64,000 nucleotides of DNA from Arcicella sp034931005 (lineage in GTDB: Bacteria > Bacteroidota > Bacteroidia > Cytophagales > Spirosomataceae): assembly GCF_034931005.1 (NCBI RefSeq), contig NZ_JAYGIN010000005.1, positions 62,001 through 126,000 of the forward strand, in the 5' to 3' direction. Every line of letters begins with the position of its first letter. Position 1 is the first letter of the stretch. Shown one piece after another: positions 1 to 8,096 of this stretch. Both the position numbers and the translations under genes were made by a program. Under the pieces are notes generated by a model. The model was not told where the DNA came from. It did no database searches and worked only from the letters and a program-made list of their open reading frames with translations.

Positions 1-35
1 TTGAGCGTTTCATTGTGAATGGGGAAGAAGTATAA
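1..35 (+). CDS. 3' end of a gene that begins outside the window (uncertain)
   Basis: Reading from base 3 gives the ten residues ERFIVNGEEV and then a TAA stop at 33-35. The composition is protein-like and a hairpin follows nine bases later, so this is probably the C-terminus of an upstream gene. Ten residues are too few to name a family, and chance cannot be excluded. Confidence 0.3.
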   Translation, partial: ERFIVNGEEV

Positions 36-43
36 TAAAGTAG

Positions 44-62
44 TGGCGAATAGCATTCGCCA
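44..62 (+). terminator. hairpin after the partial upstream gene
   Basis: Perfect 8-bp arms TGGCGAAT and ATTCGCCA enclose a three-base loop and are followed by GTTTTG. The position just behind the first stop codon and ahead of the next gene suits a terminator, although the T-run is short. Confidence 0.45.
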
Positions 63-125
63 GTTTTGAATAATTAAAAAGCATTAGCAAGTGTTGGTGC
101 GGTTACGAATATATTAAACAAATTC

Positions 126-560
126 ATGAAAAAGATTACATCGTACAGAGCATTATTTGGGGCAACCAAAACAACCGAACTTGCCGAGTTGAAAAAGACT
201 TATAGAAATTTAATTAAAGAATGGCATCCTGACAAAATTCAAGATGACGAAGCCAAAAAAGAAGAAGCGGCTATTAAAAGTAAAGTTATTATTGAAGCAT
301 ACGATTTATTGGTAAGTATTGCACCAGAAACCCATGCGGCTAATTTGGAAGAATATACAAAAACAATATCTGCGTCAATCATCGAAGATTTTGAATATAA
401 GGAAGGAAGATTAAAAATCGTTTTTCCTGATAATGTTGTTTATGAATACTTTGGTGTTCCTGAAAATACGTATGTGAAATTTGTAAATGCTCCGTCAGTA
501 GCTCGTTTTGCGAAAAGACATATTTATAATTCATTTACTTTTAGAAATGTAAGTAAATAA
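126..560 (+). CDS. J-domain protein with C-terminal KTSC domain
   Basis: The 144-residue protein starts with a short J-domain (residues about 5-65) carrying the HPD tripeptide at residues 34-36, the loop that stimulates the ATPase of DnaK-type Hsp70. The C-terminal part, about residues 85-140, resembles the small KTSC domain (VYEYFGVP followed by VARFAKRHIYNSF). It lacks the Gly/Phe region, zinc fingers and client-binding domains of true DnaJ, so it is more likely a specialised co-chaperone or scaffold than a general one. KTSC is poorly understood and is often found in proteins linked to nucleic acid metabolism; that link is not visible here. It stands alone between two hairpins and is probably monocistronic. 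Confidence 0.75.
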   Translation: MKKITSYRALFGATKTTELAELKKTYRNLIKEWHPDKIQDDEAKKEEAAIKSKVIIEAYDLLVSIAPETHAANLEEYTKTISASIIEDFEYKEGRLKIVFPDNVVYEYFGVPENTYVKFVNAPSVARFAKRHIYNSFTFRNVSK

Positions 561-571
561 TGATTATCCTG

Positions 572-602
572 AATTGCCAACTTGTAAAAGTTGGCAATTT
601 TA
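572..602 (+). terminator. rho-independent terminator of the J-domain gene
   Basis: Perfect 12-bp arms AATTGCCAACTT and AAGTTGGCAATT with a four-base loop lie 12 bp after the stop codon and run into TTTTAG. Confidence 0.8.
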
Positions 603-783
603 GTTTCCGAGCAGGTAATTTTGAAAGTTTATTTTTATGAAAATATATCTTACAAAATTCCTATCACTTGCCTAACTATCAGACCGTTCCTTTCTAAAAA
701 ATGATTTAATTTTAAACTCTTGGCGTAAAATTTGAGTTAAAACTAAAGTAGAGATTCGGTTTTTATACAAATGATTTTCTATA
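603..783. other. intergenic stretch, no supported gene
   Basis: About 180 bp without a convincing gene. A TAATTTTG box at 616-623 precedes a 12-codon reading frame at 637-675 (begins MKIYLTKF), but there is no terminator behind it and the frame is too short to support. A second TAnnTTTG box, TATATTTG, lies at 780-787. Confidence 0.5.
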
Positions 784-813
784 TTTGATGGTTGTAACAC
801 CAAGTTACCTTTG
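784..813 (+). promoter_or_regulatory. promoter of topA
   Basis: A TTTG at 784-787 and TACCTTTG at 806-813, separated by 18 bp, match the -33/-7 promoter consensus of Bacteroidota (TTTG and TAnnTTTG). The box ends eight bases before the topA ATG, so the leader would be only a few bases. TATATTTG at 780-787 is an alternative box giving a leader of about 30 bases. Confidence 0.65.
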
Positions 814-821
814 AACAAGAT

Positions 822-3317
822 ATGTCGAAAAACTTAGTAATAGTGGAATCCCCTGCAAAGGCAAAGACCATTGAGGGGTATTTAGGGAAGGATTTTACGG
901 TAAAATCTTCGTATGGTCACGTGCGAGATTTACCGAAAGAAAATGATGCTATTGATATAAAAAATGGCTTTAAACCTACTTATATAATCTCACCTGAGAA
1001 AATAAAAGTTGTCAACGAATTAAAAGCTCTTGCAAAATCTTCTGATGAAGTCTGGCTCGCAACCGATGATGACCGTGAGGGAGAATCCATCTCTTGGCAC
1101 TTGAAAGAGGCTTTGGGATTAGCGGACAATACCAAAAGAATTGTTTTTAGAGAGATTACGAAAAAAGCCATTCAAAATGCCATTCAGAATCCAAGAACGA
1201 TTGATGTCGATTTAGTAAATGCTCAACAGGCTCGTCGTGTGCTTGACCGTCTGATTGGCTTTGAATTATCGCCAGTTCTTTGGTCGAAAGTAAAAAAAGG
1301 ACTTTCAGCAGGACGTGTGCAATCGGTAGCGGTAAGAATTGTGGTAGAACGTGAACGTGAGATTGAGAATTTCGATTCAAAATCTTCTTTCAAAATTGTT
1401 GCACTTTTCAATTTGAAAGGTGGAAAAGTTTTACAAGCAGAATTACCAAAAAACTTTGAAACCGAGGCACAAGCAAAAACATTTTTAGAGAAATGTATCG
1501 GAGCGGAATTTAAGATTAAAAACTTAGAAACCAAACCTGCTAAGAAATCACCAGCACCACCATTTACAACCTCAACTTTACAGCAAGAAGCCTCTCGTAA
1601 ATTGGGATATTCGGTGGCATCAACGATGTCTTACGCTCAGAAATTATATGAAGCAGGTAAGATTTCGTATATGAGAACTGACTCAACAAGTCTTTCGGAA
1701 GATGCTGTTCAAAATGCAACTGCGGCAATTACGGCTGCTTACGGAGCAGAATTTGTGCAGAATCGTGTTTATAAAACCAAAGACGAAAACGCACAGGAAG
1801 CTCACGAAGCCATTCGTCCAACTGATTTTAGTGCGAATACTGCGGGTTCTGATTTGAAAGAAAAACGTTTGTACGAATTAATCTGGAAACGTGCCATTGC
1901 TTCTCAAATGGCTGACGCTCAATTAGAAAGAACAACTGCAACGGTTAGTATTTCAACTACATCAGAAGATTTAGTTGCTCAAGGTGAAGTAATTAAGTTT
2001 GAAGGATTCTTGAAAGTTTATTTGGAAGGAAAAGACGATGAAGACGACGAAGAAAACTCTAAAATGTTACCGCCTTTAAATATTGGTCAAATCTTGGATT
2101 TGGACTTAATGAAAGGTACGGAGCGTTTTTCACGTCCGCCCGCAAGATATACAGAAGCAAGTTTAGTAAAAGCATTAGAAGAAAAAGGCGTTGGTCGTCC
2201 TTCAACTTATGCACCCACTATTTCAACGATTATTAAACGTGAATATGTGGTTAAGGAAGACAGAGACGGAAAAGAACGCTCTTTCAAAGAAATGGTGTTG
2301 AAAAATAATACCATTACCGAAAAAGTAAATAAGGAAACTTACGGTACTGAAAAATCTAAATTATTCCCAACTTCGGTAGGAATGGTTGTGAATGATTTTT
2401 TGGTTGATAATTTCAAAAATGTTGTCGATTTTAAATTTACGGCAGACGTTGAAGATGAATTTGACGAAATTGCCAAAGGAAAAATCGAATGGTCGGAAAT
2501 GATTGGTAATTTCTATCAAGGATTTCACCAAACAATTGAAGACAGTAAAGGCGTTGACCGTAACACCGTCGGTTCTTCTCGTGACTTAGGTATTGACCCC
2601 AAAACAGGTAAGCCAATTTCAGTTCGTCTTGGTAAATTTGGACCTTATGTGCAGTTAGGAGAACAAAAGACGAAGGACGAAGAAAAACCACAATTTTTCA
2701 ATTTGAAGAAAGACCAATTAGTAACTACTATTACTTTGGAAGAAGCATTGGCTTTGATGGAATTACCTAAACTACCTCGTGAAGTTGGTTTCTTTGAAGA
2801 TAAACCAATGATTATTGGAGCTGGTAAAATGGGACCTTACATCAAACACGATGATAAATATACAAGTTTGCCACCCACAGAAGACCCATTTACAGTTACA
2901 GAGGCACGTGCCATCGAAATTGTGATTGAAAAACGTCAGGCTGATGTTGGTAGTGCCATCGGAATTTTTGAAGGAGAACCAATTACATCTGGAAAAGGTA
3001 GATTTGGACCTTATGTAAAACACGGAGGGAAATTCTATTCATTGGGAAGAGGTGAGAGTTTAGAAAGTATCTCATTTGACCGTGCTGTTGAAATTATCAA
3101 TGTAAAACGTAATGCCGAAGCCAATAAGTTCTTAAAGGAATTTCCAGAAAATGATACCATTAAAGTCTTGAACGGAATGTATGGGCCTTATATTCAGATA
3201 GGAAAACGTAATGTTAAAATTCCAAAAGATATGGTTCCTGCTGATTTGACTTTAGAAGATTGTATTAGATTGGGCGAAGAAGCTCCTGCACCAGCAGCGA
3301 GAGGACGCAAGAAATAG
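822..3317 (+). CDS. topA: DNA topoisomerase I (type IA)
   Basis: The 831-residue enzyme relaxes negatively supercoiled DNA by a transient single-strand break. The N-terminal TOPRIM domain shows VIVESPAKAKTI (catalytic Glu9) and the acidic TDDDREGE motif at residues 81-88 that binds Mg2+. The nucleophilic tyrosine is Tyr283 in ISYMRTDST. After the core, the C-terminus has four copies of a GxFGPYVK-like repeat, the topoisomerase C-terminal repeat, instead of the Cys4 zinc ribbons of the Escherichia coli enzyme, as is common in this phylum. The end is basic (RGRKK). It is probably transcribed alone from the promoter directly upstream. Confidence 0.97.
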   Translation: MSKNLVIVESPAKAKTIEGYLGKDFTVKSSYGHVRDLPKENDAIDIKNGFKPTYIISPEKIKVVNELKALAKSSDEVWLATDDDREGESISWHLKEALGLADNTKRIVFREITKKAIQNAIQNPRTIDVDLVNAQQARRVLDRLIGFELSPVLWSKVKKGLSAGRVQSVAVRIVVEREREIENFDSKSSFKIVALFNLKGGKVLQAELPKNFETEAQAKTFLEKCIGAEFKIKNLETKPAKKSPAPPFTTSTLQQEASRKLGYSVASTMSYAQKLYEAGKISYMRTDSTSLSEDAVQNATAAITAAYGAEFVQNRVYKTKDENAQEAHEAIRPTDFSANTAGSDLKEKRLYELIWKRAIASQMADAQLERTTATVSISTTSEDLVAQGEVIKFEGFLKVYLEGKDDEDDEENSKMLPPLNIGQILDLDLMKGTERFSRPPARYTEASLVKALEEKGVGRPSTYAPTISTIIKREYVVKEDRDGKERSFKEMVLKNNTITEKVNKETYGTEKSKLFPTSVGMVVNDFLVDNFKNVVDFKFTADVEDEFDEIAKGKIEWSEMIGNFYQGFHQTIEDSKGVDRNTVGSSRDLGIDPKTGKPISVRLGKFGPYVQLGEQKTKDEEKPQFFNLKKDQLVTTITLEEALALMELPKLPREVGFFEDKPMIIGAGKMGPYIKHDDKYTSLPPTEDPFTVTEARAIEIVIEKRQADVGSAIGIFEGEPITSGKGRFGPYVKHGGKFYSLGRGESLESISFDRAVEIINVKRNAEANKFLKEFPENDTIKVLNGMYGPYIQIGKRNVKIPKDMVPADLTLEDCIRLGEEAPAPAARGRKK

Positions 3318-3349
3318 ATTTTCCGAACTTCGGTAATTGAAAAAAATTA

Positions 3350-3446
3350 GACTACAGATTAAACAGATTGTACAGATTTTCACGGATAATATTTATAATG
3401 TTCGATGTTAATTATTCTAATCTGTTTCATCTGTGGTCTTTTTTTG
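3350..3446. repeat. interspersed inverted repeat, CAGATTAAACAGATT family
   Basis: Arms GACTACAGATTAAACAGATT (from 3350) and AATCTGTTTCATCTGTGGTC (3419-3438) form a long imperfect hairpin followed by TTTTTTTG. A diverged relative lies at 49532-49632. The position directly after topA suggests that it also ends topA transcription. Confidence 0.65.
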
Positions 3447-3475
3447 TTTTACAGTAAAATAAATTTGTAAATTTG
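3443..3475 (+). promoter_or_regulatory. promoter of the Uma2-family gene
   Basis: TTTG at 3443-3446 and TAAATTTG at 3468-3475 with a 21-bp spacer fit the Bacteroidota consensus. The start of transcription would fall near 3480, about ten bases before the ATG at 3491. Confidence 0.55.
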
Positions 3476-3490
3476 GTGAAATCAAAAACT

Positions 3491-4111
3491 ATGACTTATC
3501 CTATTTCAAAAATGACCCAAAATCTGAGTGAAGACCATCAAAGTCGAGTATTGAATTTTTCAAGATTCAGTATGGATGATGATGCCTTTTTTGATTTTTG
3601 TCAAGATAATGAACACCTTAAAATCGAGCGAAATGCCGATAAAACTATCATTTTTATGCCACCAACAGGAGGACTTACAGGAGAGCTTAATTCAGAACTC
3701 AATGCTGATTTAATGATTTGGAAAAGAAAACATGAAGGTCATGTTTTTGATTCATCAACGGGTTTCAAACTACCTAATTCAGCCGTTCGTTCGCCCGATG
3801 CTTCTTGGCTTTCGGAAGAAAAATATCAAAGATTAACCCGAGAAGAATTAAAAAAGCATATTCCCCTTTCTCCCGATTTCGTGGTTGAATTAATGTCTGA
3901 AACCGATTCTTTAAAAGAATGTCAGCTCAAAATGGAAGAATATATTGAGAATGGTGTTCAATTGGGTTGGTTGATAAATACCAAAGTTGAAGAAGTATTT
4001 ATTTATCGAATTGACGGGACGATTTCTAAAGTAATTGGATTTGATAAAACGCTTTCGGGCGAAAATGTATTAGAGGGATTTGAATTTCAATTAAGCCTTT
4101 TGAAAAAATGA
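3491..4111 (+). CDS. Uma2 family endonuclease-like protein (DUF820)
   Basis: The 206-residue protein has the fold signature of the Uma2/DUF820 family, which belongs to the PD-(D/E)XK nucleases. Visible are FMPPTGGLTGELN followed by the core acidic residue region RSPDASWLSEEKY, and SPDFVVELMSETDS with a later LGWLINT segment. The biological role of this family is unknown; it has expanded in cyanobacteria and Bacteroidota and is not tied to a restriction system here. A TTG at 3473 would extend the protein by six residues, but it lies inside the promoter box, so ATG 3491 is preferred. The stop codon overlaps the start of the sirtuin gene, so the two are probably co-translated. Confidence 0.85.
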   Translation: MTYPISKMTQNLSEDHQSRVLNFSRFSMDDDAFFDFCQDNEHLKIERNADKTIIFMPPTGGLTGELNSELNADLMIWKRKHEGHVFDSSTGFKLPNSAVRSPDASWLSEEKYQRLTREELKKHIPLSPDFVVELMSETDSLKECQLKMEEYIENGVQLGWLINTKVEEVFIYRIDGTISKVIGFDKTLSGENVLEGFEFQLSLLKK

Positions 4112-4794
4112 AAAAAACATTAGTAGTTTTAACTGGAGCAGGAATTTCTGCCGAAAGTGGTATCGCAACTTTCAGAGACTCAAATGGACTTTGGGAAAAC
4201 CATTCTATTGAAGACGTTGCGACTCCACAAGGTTGGCAAAAAGACCCCGCTTTAGTTCAACGATTTTATAATGAACGTCGTGAACAATTAGCGACTGTCC
4301 TACCAAATGAAGGACATAAAATTTTAGCTCGGCTTGAACAGTATTTTAATGTCCGAATTATCACTCAAAATGTTGATGATTTGCATGAACGAGGAGGTTC
4401 AACAAACGTACTTCATCTTCATGGACAACTTACGCAAGCTCGTGGTTGTAATGATGTCAATAAAATCTATGATATTGGTTATCGTTCTATTGAAATGGGC
4501 GAAAAAGCACAAGACGGAACGCAAATGCGTCCGCACATTGTATGGTTTGGTGAAGATGTCCCCGAAATAATGAATGCGGTAGAGTTATCTGCTGAGGCTG
4601 ATATTTTTGTGGTTGTGGGTACGTCGATGCAAGTTTATCCTGCGGCAAGTTTGGTAAATTATGTAGGAAATAAAGTGCCAATTTATATCATTGACCCTAA
4701 GAAACCAGATATTTCGTTGAGTGAAACCATGACTTTTATTGAAGCAGGTGGAAGTGAAGGTCTTCAAAAACTATGGGAAATTTTAGTAAAGTAA
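4108..4794 (+). CDS. cobB: SIRT5-like NAD-dependent protein deacylase
   Basis: The 228-residue sirtuin removes acyl groups from protein lysines using NAD+. The cofactor motifs GAGISAESGIATFR (residues 10-23) and TQNVDDLHERGG are present, and His105 in LHLHGQL is the catalytic base. Tyr54 and Arg57 in FYNERREQ form the YxxR pair that reads succinyl, malonyl and glutaryl groups in class III (SIRT5-type) enzymes. The zinc module is reduced: only Cys114 remains in the ARGCNDVN segment where four zinc-binding cysteines are expected. The start overlaps the stop of the Uma2-like gene by four bases (ATGA). The TAA stop lies in a palindromic repeat. Confidence 0.92.
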   Translation: MKKTLVVLTGAGISAESGIATFRDSNGLWENHSIEDVATPQGWQKDPALVQRFYNERREQLATVLPNEGHKILARLEQYFNVRIITQNVDDLHERGGSTNVLHLHGQLTQARGCNDVNKIYDIGYRSIEMGEKAQDGTQMRPHIVWFGEDVPEIMNAVELSAEADIFVVVGTSMQVYPAASLVNYVGNKVPIYIIDPKKPDISLSETMTFIEAGGSEGLQKLWEILVK

Positions 4795-4811
4795 CACAGA
4801 CTTTAGTCTGT
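4791..4811. repeat. short GTAACACAGAC-type palindrome at the cobB stop
   Basis: GTAACACAGACTTTAGTCTG supplies the TAA stop codon of cobB (4792-4794). The inverted core ACAGAC/GTCTGT spans 4796-4811. Relatives with the same GTAACACAG end occur at 40351-40411 and 62901-62956. A looser copy, ACAGATAATCATCTGT, follows near 4823. Confidence 0.6.
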
Positions 4812-4860
4812 ATCAAACAAGAACAGATAATCATCTGTATCAATTCTAATCAAAATCTAA

Positions 4861-5267
4861 TGAATTATTGGCTCGTAAAATCAGAACCCTTCAAATATTC
4901 TTGGGATGATTTCGTTAATCAAGGGACAGGTGTTTGGGACGGTGTTCGCAATTATCAAGCACGGAACAATCTGAAAGCTATGCAAGTTGGCGACTTAGTT
5001 TTTTTCTATCATTCTAATGAAGGTTTGGAAATTGTAGGTTTAGCAAAAGTTGTACAAGAAGCTTATCAAGACCCTACAACCGAAGATAATCGTTGGGTGG
5101 TAGTAGATTTAGTTCCTGTTGAAAAATTGCCTAAAACAGTAACACTCAAGCAAATTAAAGCCGATGAAAGATTGAAAGACATTGGATTAATTAAACAAAT
5201 GAGGTTGTCTGTCACCGCTATCAAACCCGAAGAATTTGATATTATTCTTGGTTTAGCTCATGATTAA
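4861..5267 (+). CDS. EVE domain-containing protein
   Basis: The 135-residue protein is a single EVE domain, a PUA-like fold. It begins with MNYWLVKSEP and has the typical WDGVRNYQARNNL and DLVFFYHSN segments. EVE domains bind modified bases in DNA or RNA; the target of stand-alone bacterial members is mostly unknown. A longer frame opens upstream at 4773, but it overlaps cobB and crosses the repeat, and family members start at this MNYWL. The gene lies 66 bp behind cobB and may be read from the same transcript. Confidence 0.88.
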
Positions 5268-5303
5268 ATTGAGTTGAATCAGAAAATTAACCATTATCAA
5301 TCC

Positions 5304-6911
5304 ATGAAAACGCTTTTTATTCGCAACACACTATTATTGGTTTTATCGTTTGTGAGTTTCTATTTAGAAGCCCAAAGCATAAAACGTCTTGAAATTCCGA
5401 TGCCTACCAACAGCACCGAAATGTTTACCATTCCTATCAATGACCAAGGTGTACTTGTGTTGAATCAACTCAATAAAACCAATTATACCCTTACTCGTTA
5501 TGACACTAATTTAGACCGTCTATGGGTAGTAAACGGTACAATTGATGCAAGTTTAGATTATGTAAAACACGCTTATGATGGTAAAAATCTGTATTTGCTT
5601 TTTAGCCGATACAGAAGTAATGTCTATGAAGTTGTGAAAGTAAACATTGGGCCAGGGTTTATCGAGAAATACCAAATTATGTCGGTTGATAGAATGGAAG
5701 TTTCTGATTTTCAGGCACTCAATTCGTCCGTTTTTATTGGTGGTGTTGTCAATGCTCAACCAGTTATTTTGTTTACGAATTTACAGGAACGCAAAACGAA
5801 AATTTTACCAAGTGCTTTGAAAAACCAAGCCGAAATTCAATCAATGGAATTAGATACTACAACTGGATTGGTTAATGTTACCTATGCTGTTGGAACTCGT
5901 GGTAAAAATTATCAATTGGTTTTAAAGTCATTTGATGAATACGGAAAGCAGATTACTCAAGTTGTGATGGATCCTGAAAATGAATTTGCCATGATGAACG
6001 GTCGTCTGAGTTTAGTTTCTGATTCTACCGAAGTAATGTTTGGAACGTATGGACACAAAAACACGATTGGTTCTTCAAAAGGACCAACTTCACAAGGGAT
6101 TTATTTTTCGAAATTGATTGATAATGAACCTGTTGATGTGAAATTTCATAGTTTTACAGAATTCAAGAACTTCTTTAGTTTTATGTCTGACCGTCAGCGT
6201 GAAAAGCAAGAGAGAAAAATTCAAGATAAAAAGGAAAAAGGAGAAGATTTGCGGTTAGATTATCGTTTGTTAGTTCACGATATTGTCAAACAAGATGATA
6301 AATACATCATGGTTGCCGAAGCTTTTTATGCAAATTACCGTTACAACAATACAAGTCCCTACGGTTTTGGCAATGGTTGGAACAGCTTTGGAAGTCCGTA
6401 TTCATCGTTTTATAATCCTTATCGTTGGGGTTATGGCAATTATGGTTTGTACTCGCCATTTAGTTCATACTATTCGCCGTGGGGTTGGGGAAATCGAAAC
6501 TACAATAATTCTCAAGCCTTTGATGGTTGGATTTACACCCACGCAATTGTAGCGGCATTTGACGAAAAAGGGAATCTTTTGTGGGATAATAGCATCGAAA
6601 TGAAAGATGTCAAAGAACAAAAATTGACTGAAAAAGTAAAGGCTTCCATAAAAGGAGATGAAATAGCACTTTCATATAGTAATAAAGGGCAAATATTTAC
6701 AAAAATTATCAAAGCAGAAAAAGTGCTTGAAAATACTCAGCCAAGACCTATTGAAACCCAATTGGAAGGCGATAAAGTCAAGCAAACAACTTCGGATAAT
6801 ATTGATTTTTGGTACAATAATTATTTCATAGCCTCTGGTTATCAGAGAATTAGCAATGACCAAGAAGGTGGTAGAAGAAATGTATATTATTTGAATAAAG
6901 TATCGTTTTAG
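5304..6911 (+). CDS. exported protein of unknown function with a Gly/Tyr/Asn-rich insert
   Basis: The 535-residue protein starts with a signal peptide (MKTLFIRNTLLLVLSF, ending in LEAQ). I do not recognise a named family. The N-terminal two thirds contain repeated strand-turn-strand patterns like a beta-propeller. A basic and acidic stretch with many K and E (about residues 285-310) looks helical. Around residues 345-405 there is a low-complexity insert very rich in Tyr, Gly, Asn, Ser and Trp, with YNPYRWGYGNYG and SPWGWGNRNY, followed by a return to ordinary strands. The in-frame TTG at 5274 was rejected because the signal peptide starts at ATG 5304. A strong terminator follows. Confidence 0.75.
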   Translation: MKTLFIRNTLLLVLSFVSFYLEAQSIKRLEIPMPTNSTEMFTIPINDQGVLVLNQLNKTNYTLTRYDTNLDRLWVVNGTIDASLDYVKHAYDGKNLYLLFSRYRSNVYEVVKVNIGPGFIEKYQIMSVDRMEVSDFQALNSSVFIGGVVNAQPVILFTNLQERKTKILPSALKNQAEIQSMELDTTTGLVNVTYAVGTRGKNYQLVLKSFDEYGKQITQVVMDPENEFAMMNGRLSLVSDSTEVMFGTYGHKNTIGSSKGPTSQGIYFSKLIDNEPVDVKFHSFTEFKNFFSFMSDRQREKQERKIQDKKEKGEDLRLDYRLLVHDIVKQDDKYIMVAEAFYANYRYNNTSPYGFGNGWNSFGSPYSSFYNPYRWGYGNYGLYSPFSSYYSPWGWGNRNYNNSQAFDGWIYTHAIVAAFDEKGNLLWDNSIEMKDVKEQKLTEKVKASIKGDEIALSYSNKGQIFTKIIKAEKVLENTQPRPIETQLEGDKVKQTTSDNIDFWYNNYFIASGYQRISNDQEGGRRNVYYLNKVSF

Positions 6912-6938
6912 GGTATCACGCTGTTTTGATATTGTAGA

Positions 6939-6973
6939 TAAAAGCCTCTAAACATTTTGTTTAGAGGCTTTTA
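6939..6973 (+). terminator. rho-independent terminator after the 5304-6911 gene
   Basis: Perfect 14-bp arms TAAAAGCCTCTAAA and TTTAGAGGCTTTTA enclose a seven-base loop and are followed by TTGTTTG. Confidence 0.85.
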
Positions 6974-6976
6974 TTG

Positions 6977-7007
6977 TTTGTTAAGCCATTTAATAAAATT
7001 ATCTTTG
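6977..7007 (+). promoter_or_regulatory. promoter of the RlmI-like methyltransferase gene
   Basis: TTTG at 6977-6980 and TATCTTTG at 7000-7007 with a 19-bp spacer match the Bacteroidota consensus exactly. Transcription would start near 7012, where a first ATG lies; the ATG at 7036 fits the family better. Confidence 0.7.
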
Positions 7008-7035
7008 CTAAATGGTTATAAGACCATTTTTTATT

Positions 7036-7932
7036 ATGCAACAAGAGACAATACAACTACAAACACCACAAAATTGGAAAGAATATCAATTGATTGATTC
7101 AGGTGGGTTTGAGAAATTAGAGAAATTTGGAAAATATATTCTTCGACGCCCAGAACCACAGGCGGCTTGGGATAAGTCTATGCCCGAGTCGGAGTGGGAG
7201 AGAACTGCCAATGCCATCTTTAAAAAAGAAAAAGGCTCGCAGGAAAAAGGGGAGTGGATTATGAAAAAAGGGATGGAAGACCGTTGGTTTATGAACTATA
7301 AAACGGCTGATTTAGATTTGAACTTTAAATTAGCGTTGTCGTCTTTCAAACACGTGGGTATTTTTCCAGAACAAGCTTCAAATTGGGATTTTATTCAAGA
7401 TAAAATCAAGAAACTACCTGTAAAAACGCCAAAGATACTAAACCTTTTTGCTTACACAGGTGGAGCATCAATTGCCTCTAAGCAAGCGGGTGCAGATATT
7501 ACGCACGTTGATTCTATCAAACAAGTGATTTCATGGTCGAGAGAAAATATGGAAGCCAGCAATTTAGAAAATATTCGTTGGGTGGTTGAAGATGCCTTAA
7601 AGTTTGTGAAACGTGAAGCAAAAAGAGGGAATACTTATAACGGAATTATTCTTGACCCACCTGCGTATGGACGTGGGCCAGATGGCGAACGTTGGATTTT
7701 AGAAGAACAAATCAATGAATTATTGAAAACGGTTTCGCAAATTTTAGATAAGGAAAACTATTTCTTGATTCTGAATATGTATTCAATGGGCTTTTCGTCC
7801 TTGATAGTTGAGAATTTGATAAAATGCTCTTTTGAACAGTCGAAAAACCATGAATTTGGCGAATTATATTTGAATGATAGCTTCGATAAAAAACTACCTT
7901 TAGGCGTTTTTTATCGTTTCGCAAGCATATGA
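7036..7932 (+). CDS. SAM-dependent methyltransferase, RlmI/RlmK-like (COG1092)
   Basis: The 298-residue enzyme is a class I methyltransferase related to the 23S rRNA cytosine methyltransferases RlmI and RlmK. The SAM-binding loop is LNLFAYTGGASI, the acidic motif after strand 2 is THVDSIK, and motif IV is DPPAYGRGPDG, which positions the target base. It lacks the N-terminal PUA domain of RlmI, so the exact RNA target is open. In-frame ATGs lie at 7012 and 7036; homologues start near the MQQETIQ/NWKEYQLIDSG segment, so 7036 is chosen, but a leaderless start at 7012 is possible. The stop codon falls in the large hairpin repeat that follows. Confidence 0.85.
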   Translation: MQQETIQLQTPQNWKEYQLIDSGGFEKLEKFGKYILRRPEPQAAWDKSMPESEWERTANAIFKKEKGSQEKGEWIMKKGMEDRWFMNYKTADLDLNFKLALSSFKHVGIFPEQASNWDFIQDKIKKLPVKTPKILNLFAYTGGASIASKQAGADITHVDSIKQVISWSRENMEASNLENIRWVVEDALKFVKREAKRGNTYNGIILDPPAYGRGPDGERWILEEQINELLKTVSQILDKENYFLILNMYSMGFSSLIVENLIKCSFEQSKNHEFGELYLNDSFDKKLPLGVFYRFASI

Positions 7933-8090
7933 ACCTGTTTAAACTTTCTCTTTCGGCTAAAACTAAGTCTTTTAGAATCCTTTAAATCAAAATTTTATCA
8001 ACGTAGCTCTGCTATGTTTCAAAAATTTCAGTTTAAAGACTTCAAAAATACACTACTTTGTATCTCAAAACAGAAAGTTTAAACAGGTTC
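7931..8090. repeat. 160-bp nested palindromic element, copy A
   Basis: The element has three nested pairs of arms. The outer pair is a perfect 19-bp match, GAACCTGTTTAAACTTTCT (7931-7949) against its complement at 8072-8090. The middle pair is AAGTCTTT (7965-7972) and AAAGACTT (8035-8042). The core hairpin is ACGTAGC-TCT-GCTATGT at 8001-8017. The left end overlaps the methyltransferase stop codon. A relative with the same core layout begins at about 63893. It encodes no protein; it may be a mobile miniature element or a structured RNA. Confidence 0.7.
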
Positions 8091-8096
8091 TATAAT

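Noticed and set aside
637..675. Twelve-codon frame behind a TAATTTTG box
   Set aside because: Too short to support, no terminator behind it, and the -33 element is poor.
1223..1534. Antisense frames within topA
   Set aside because: Shadows of codon use in topA; no promoter, start context or family resemblance.
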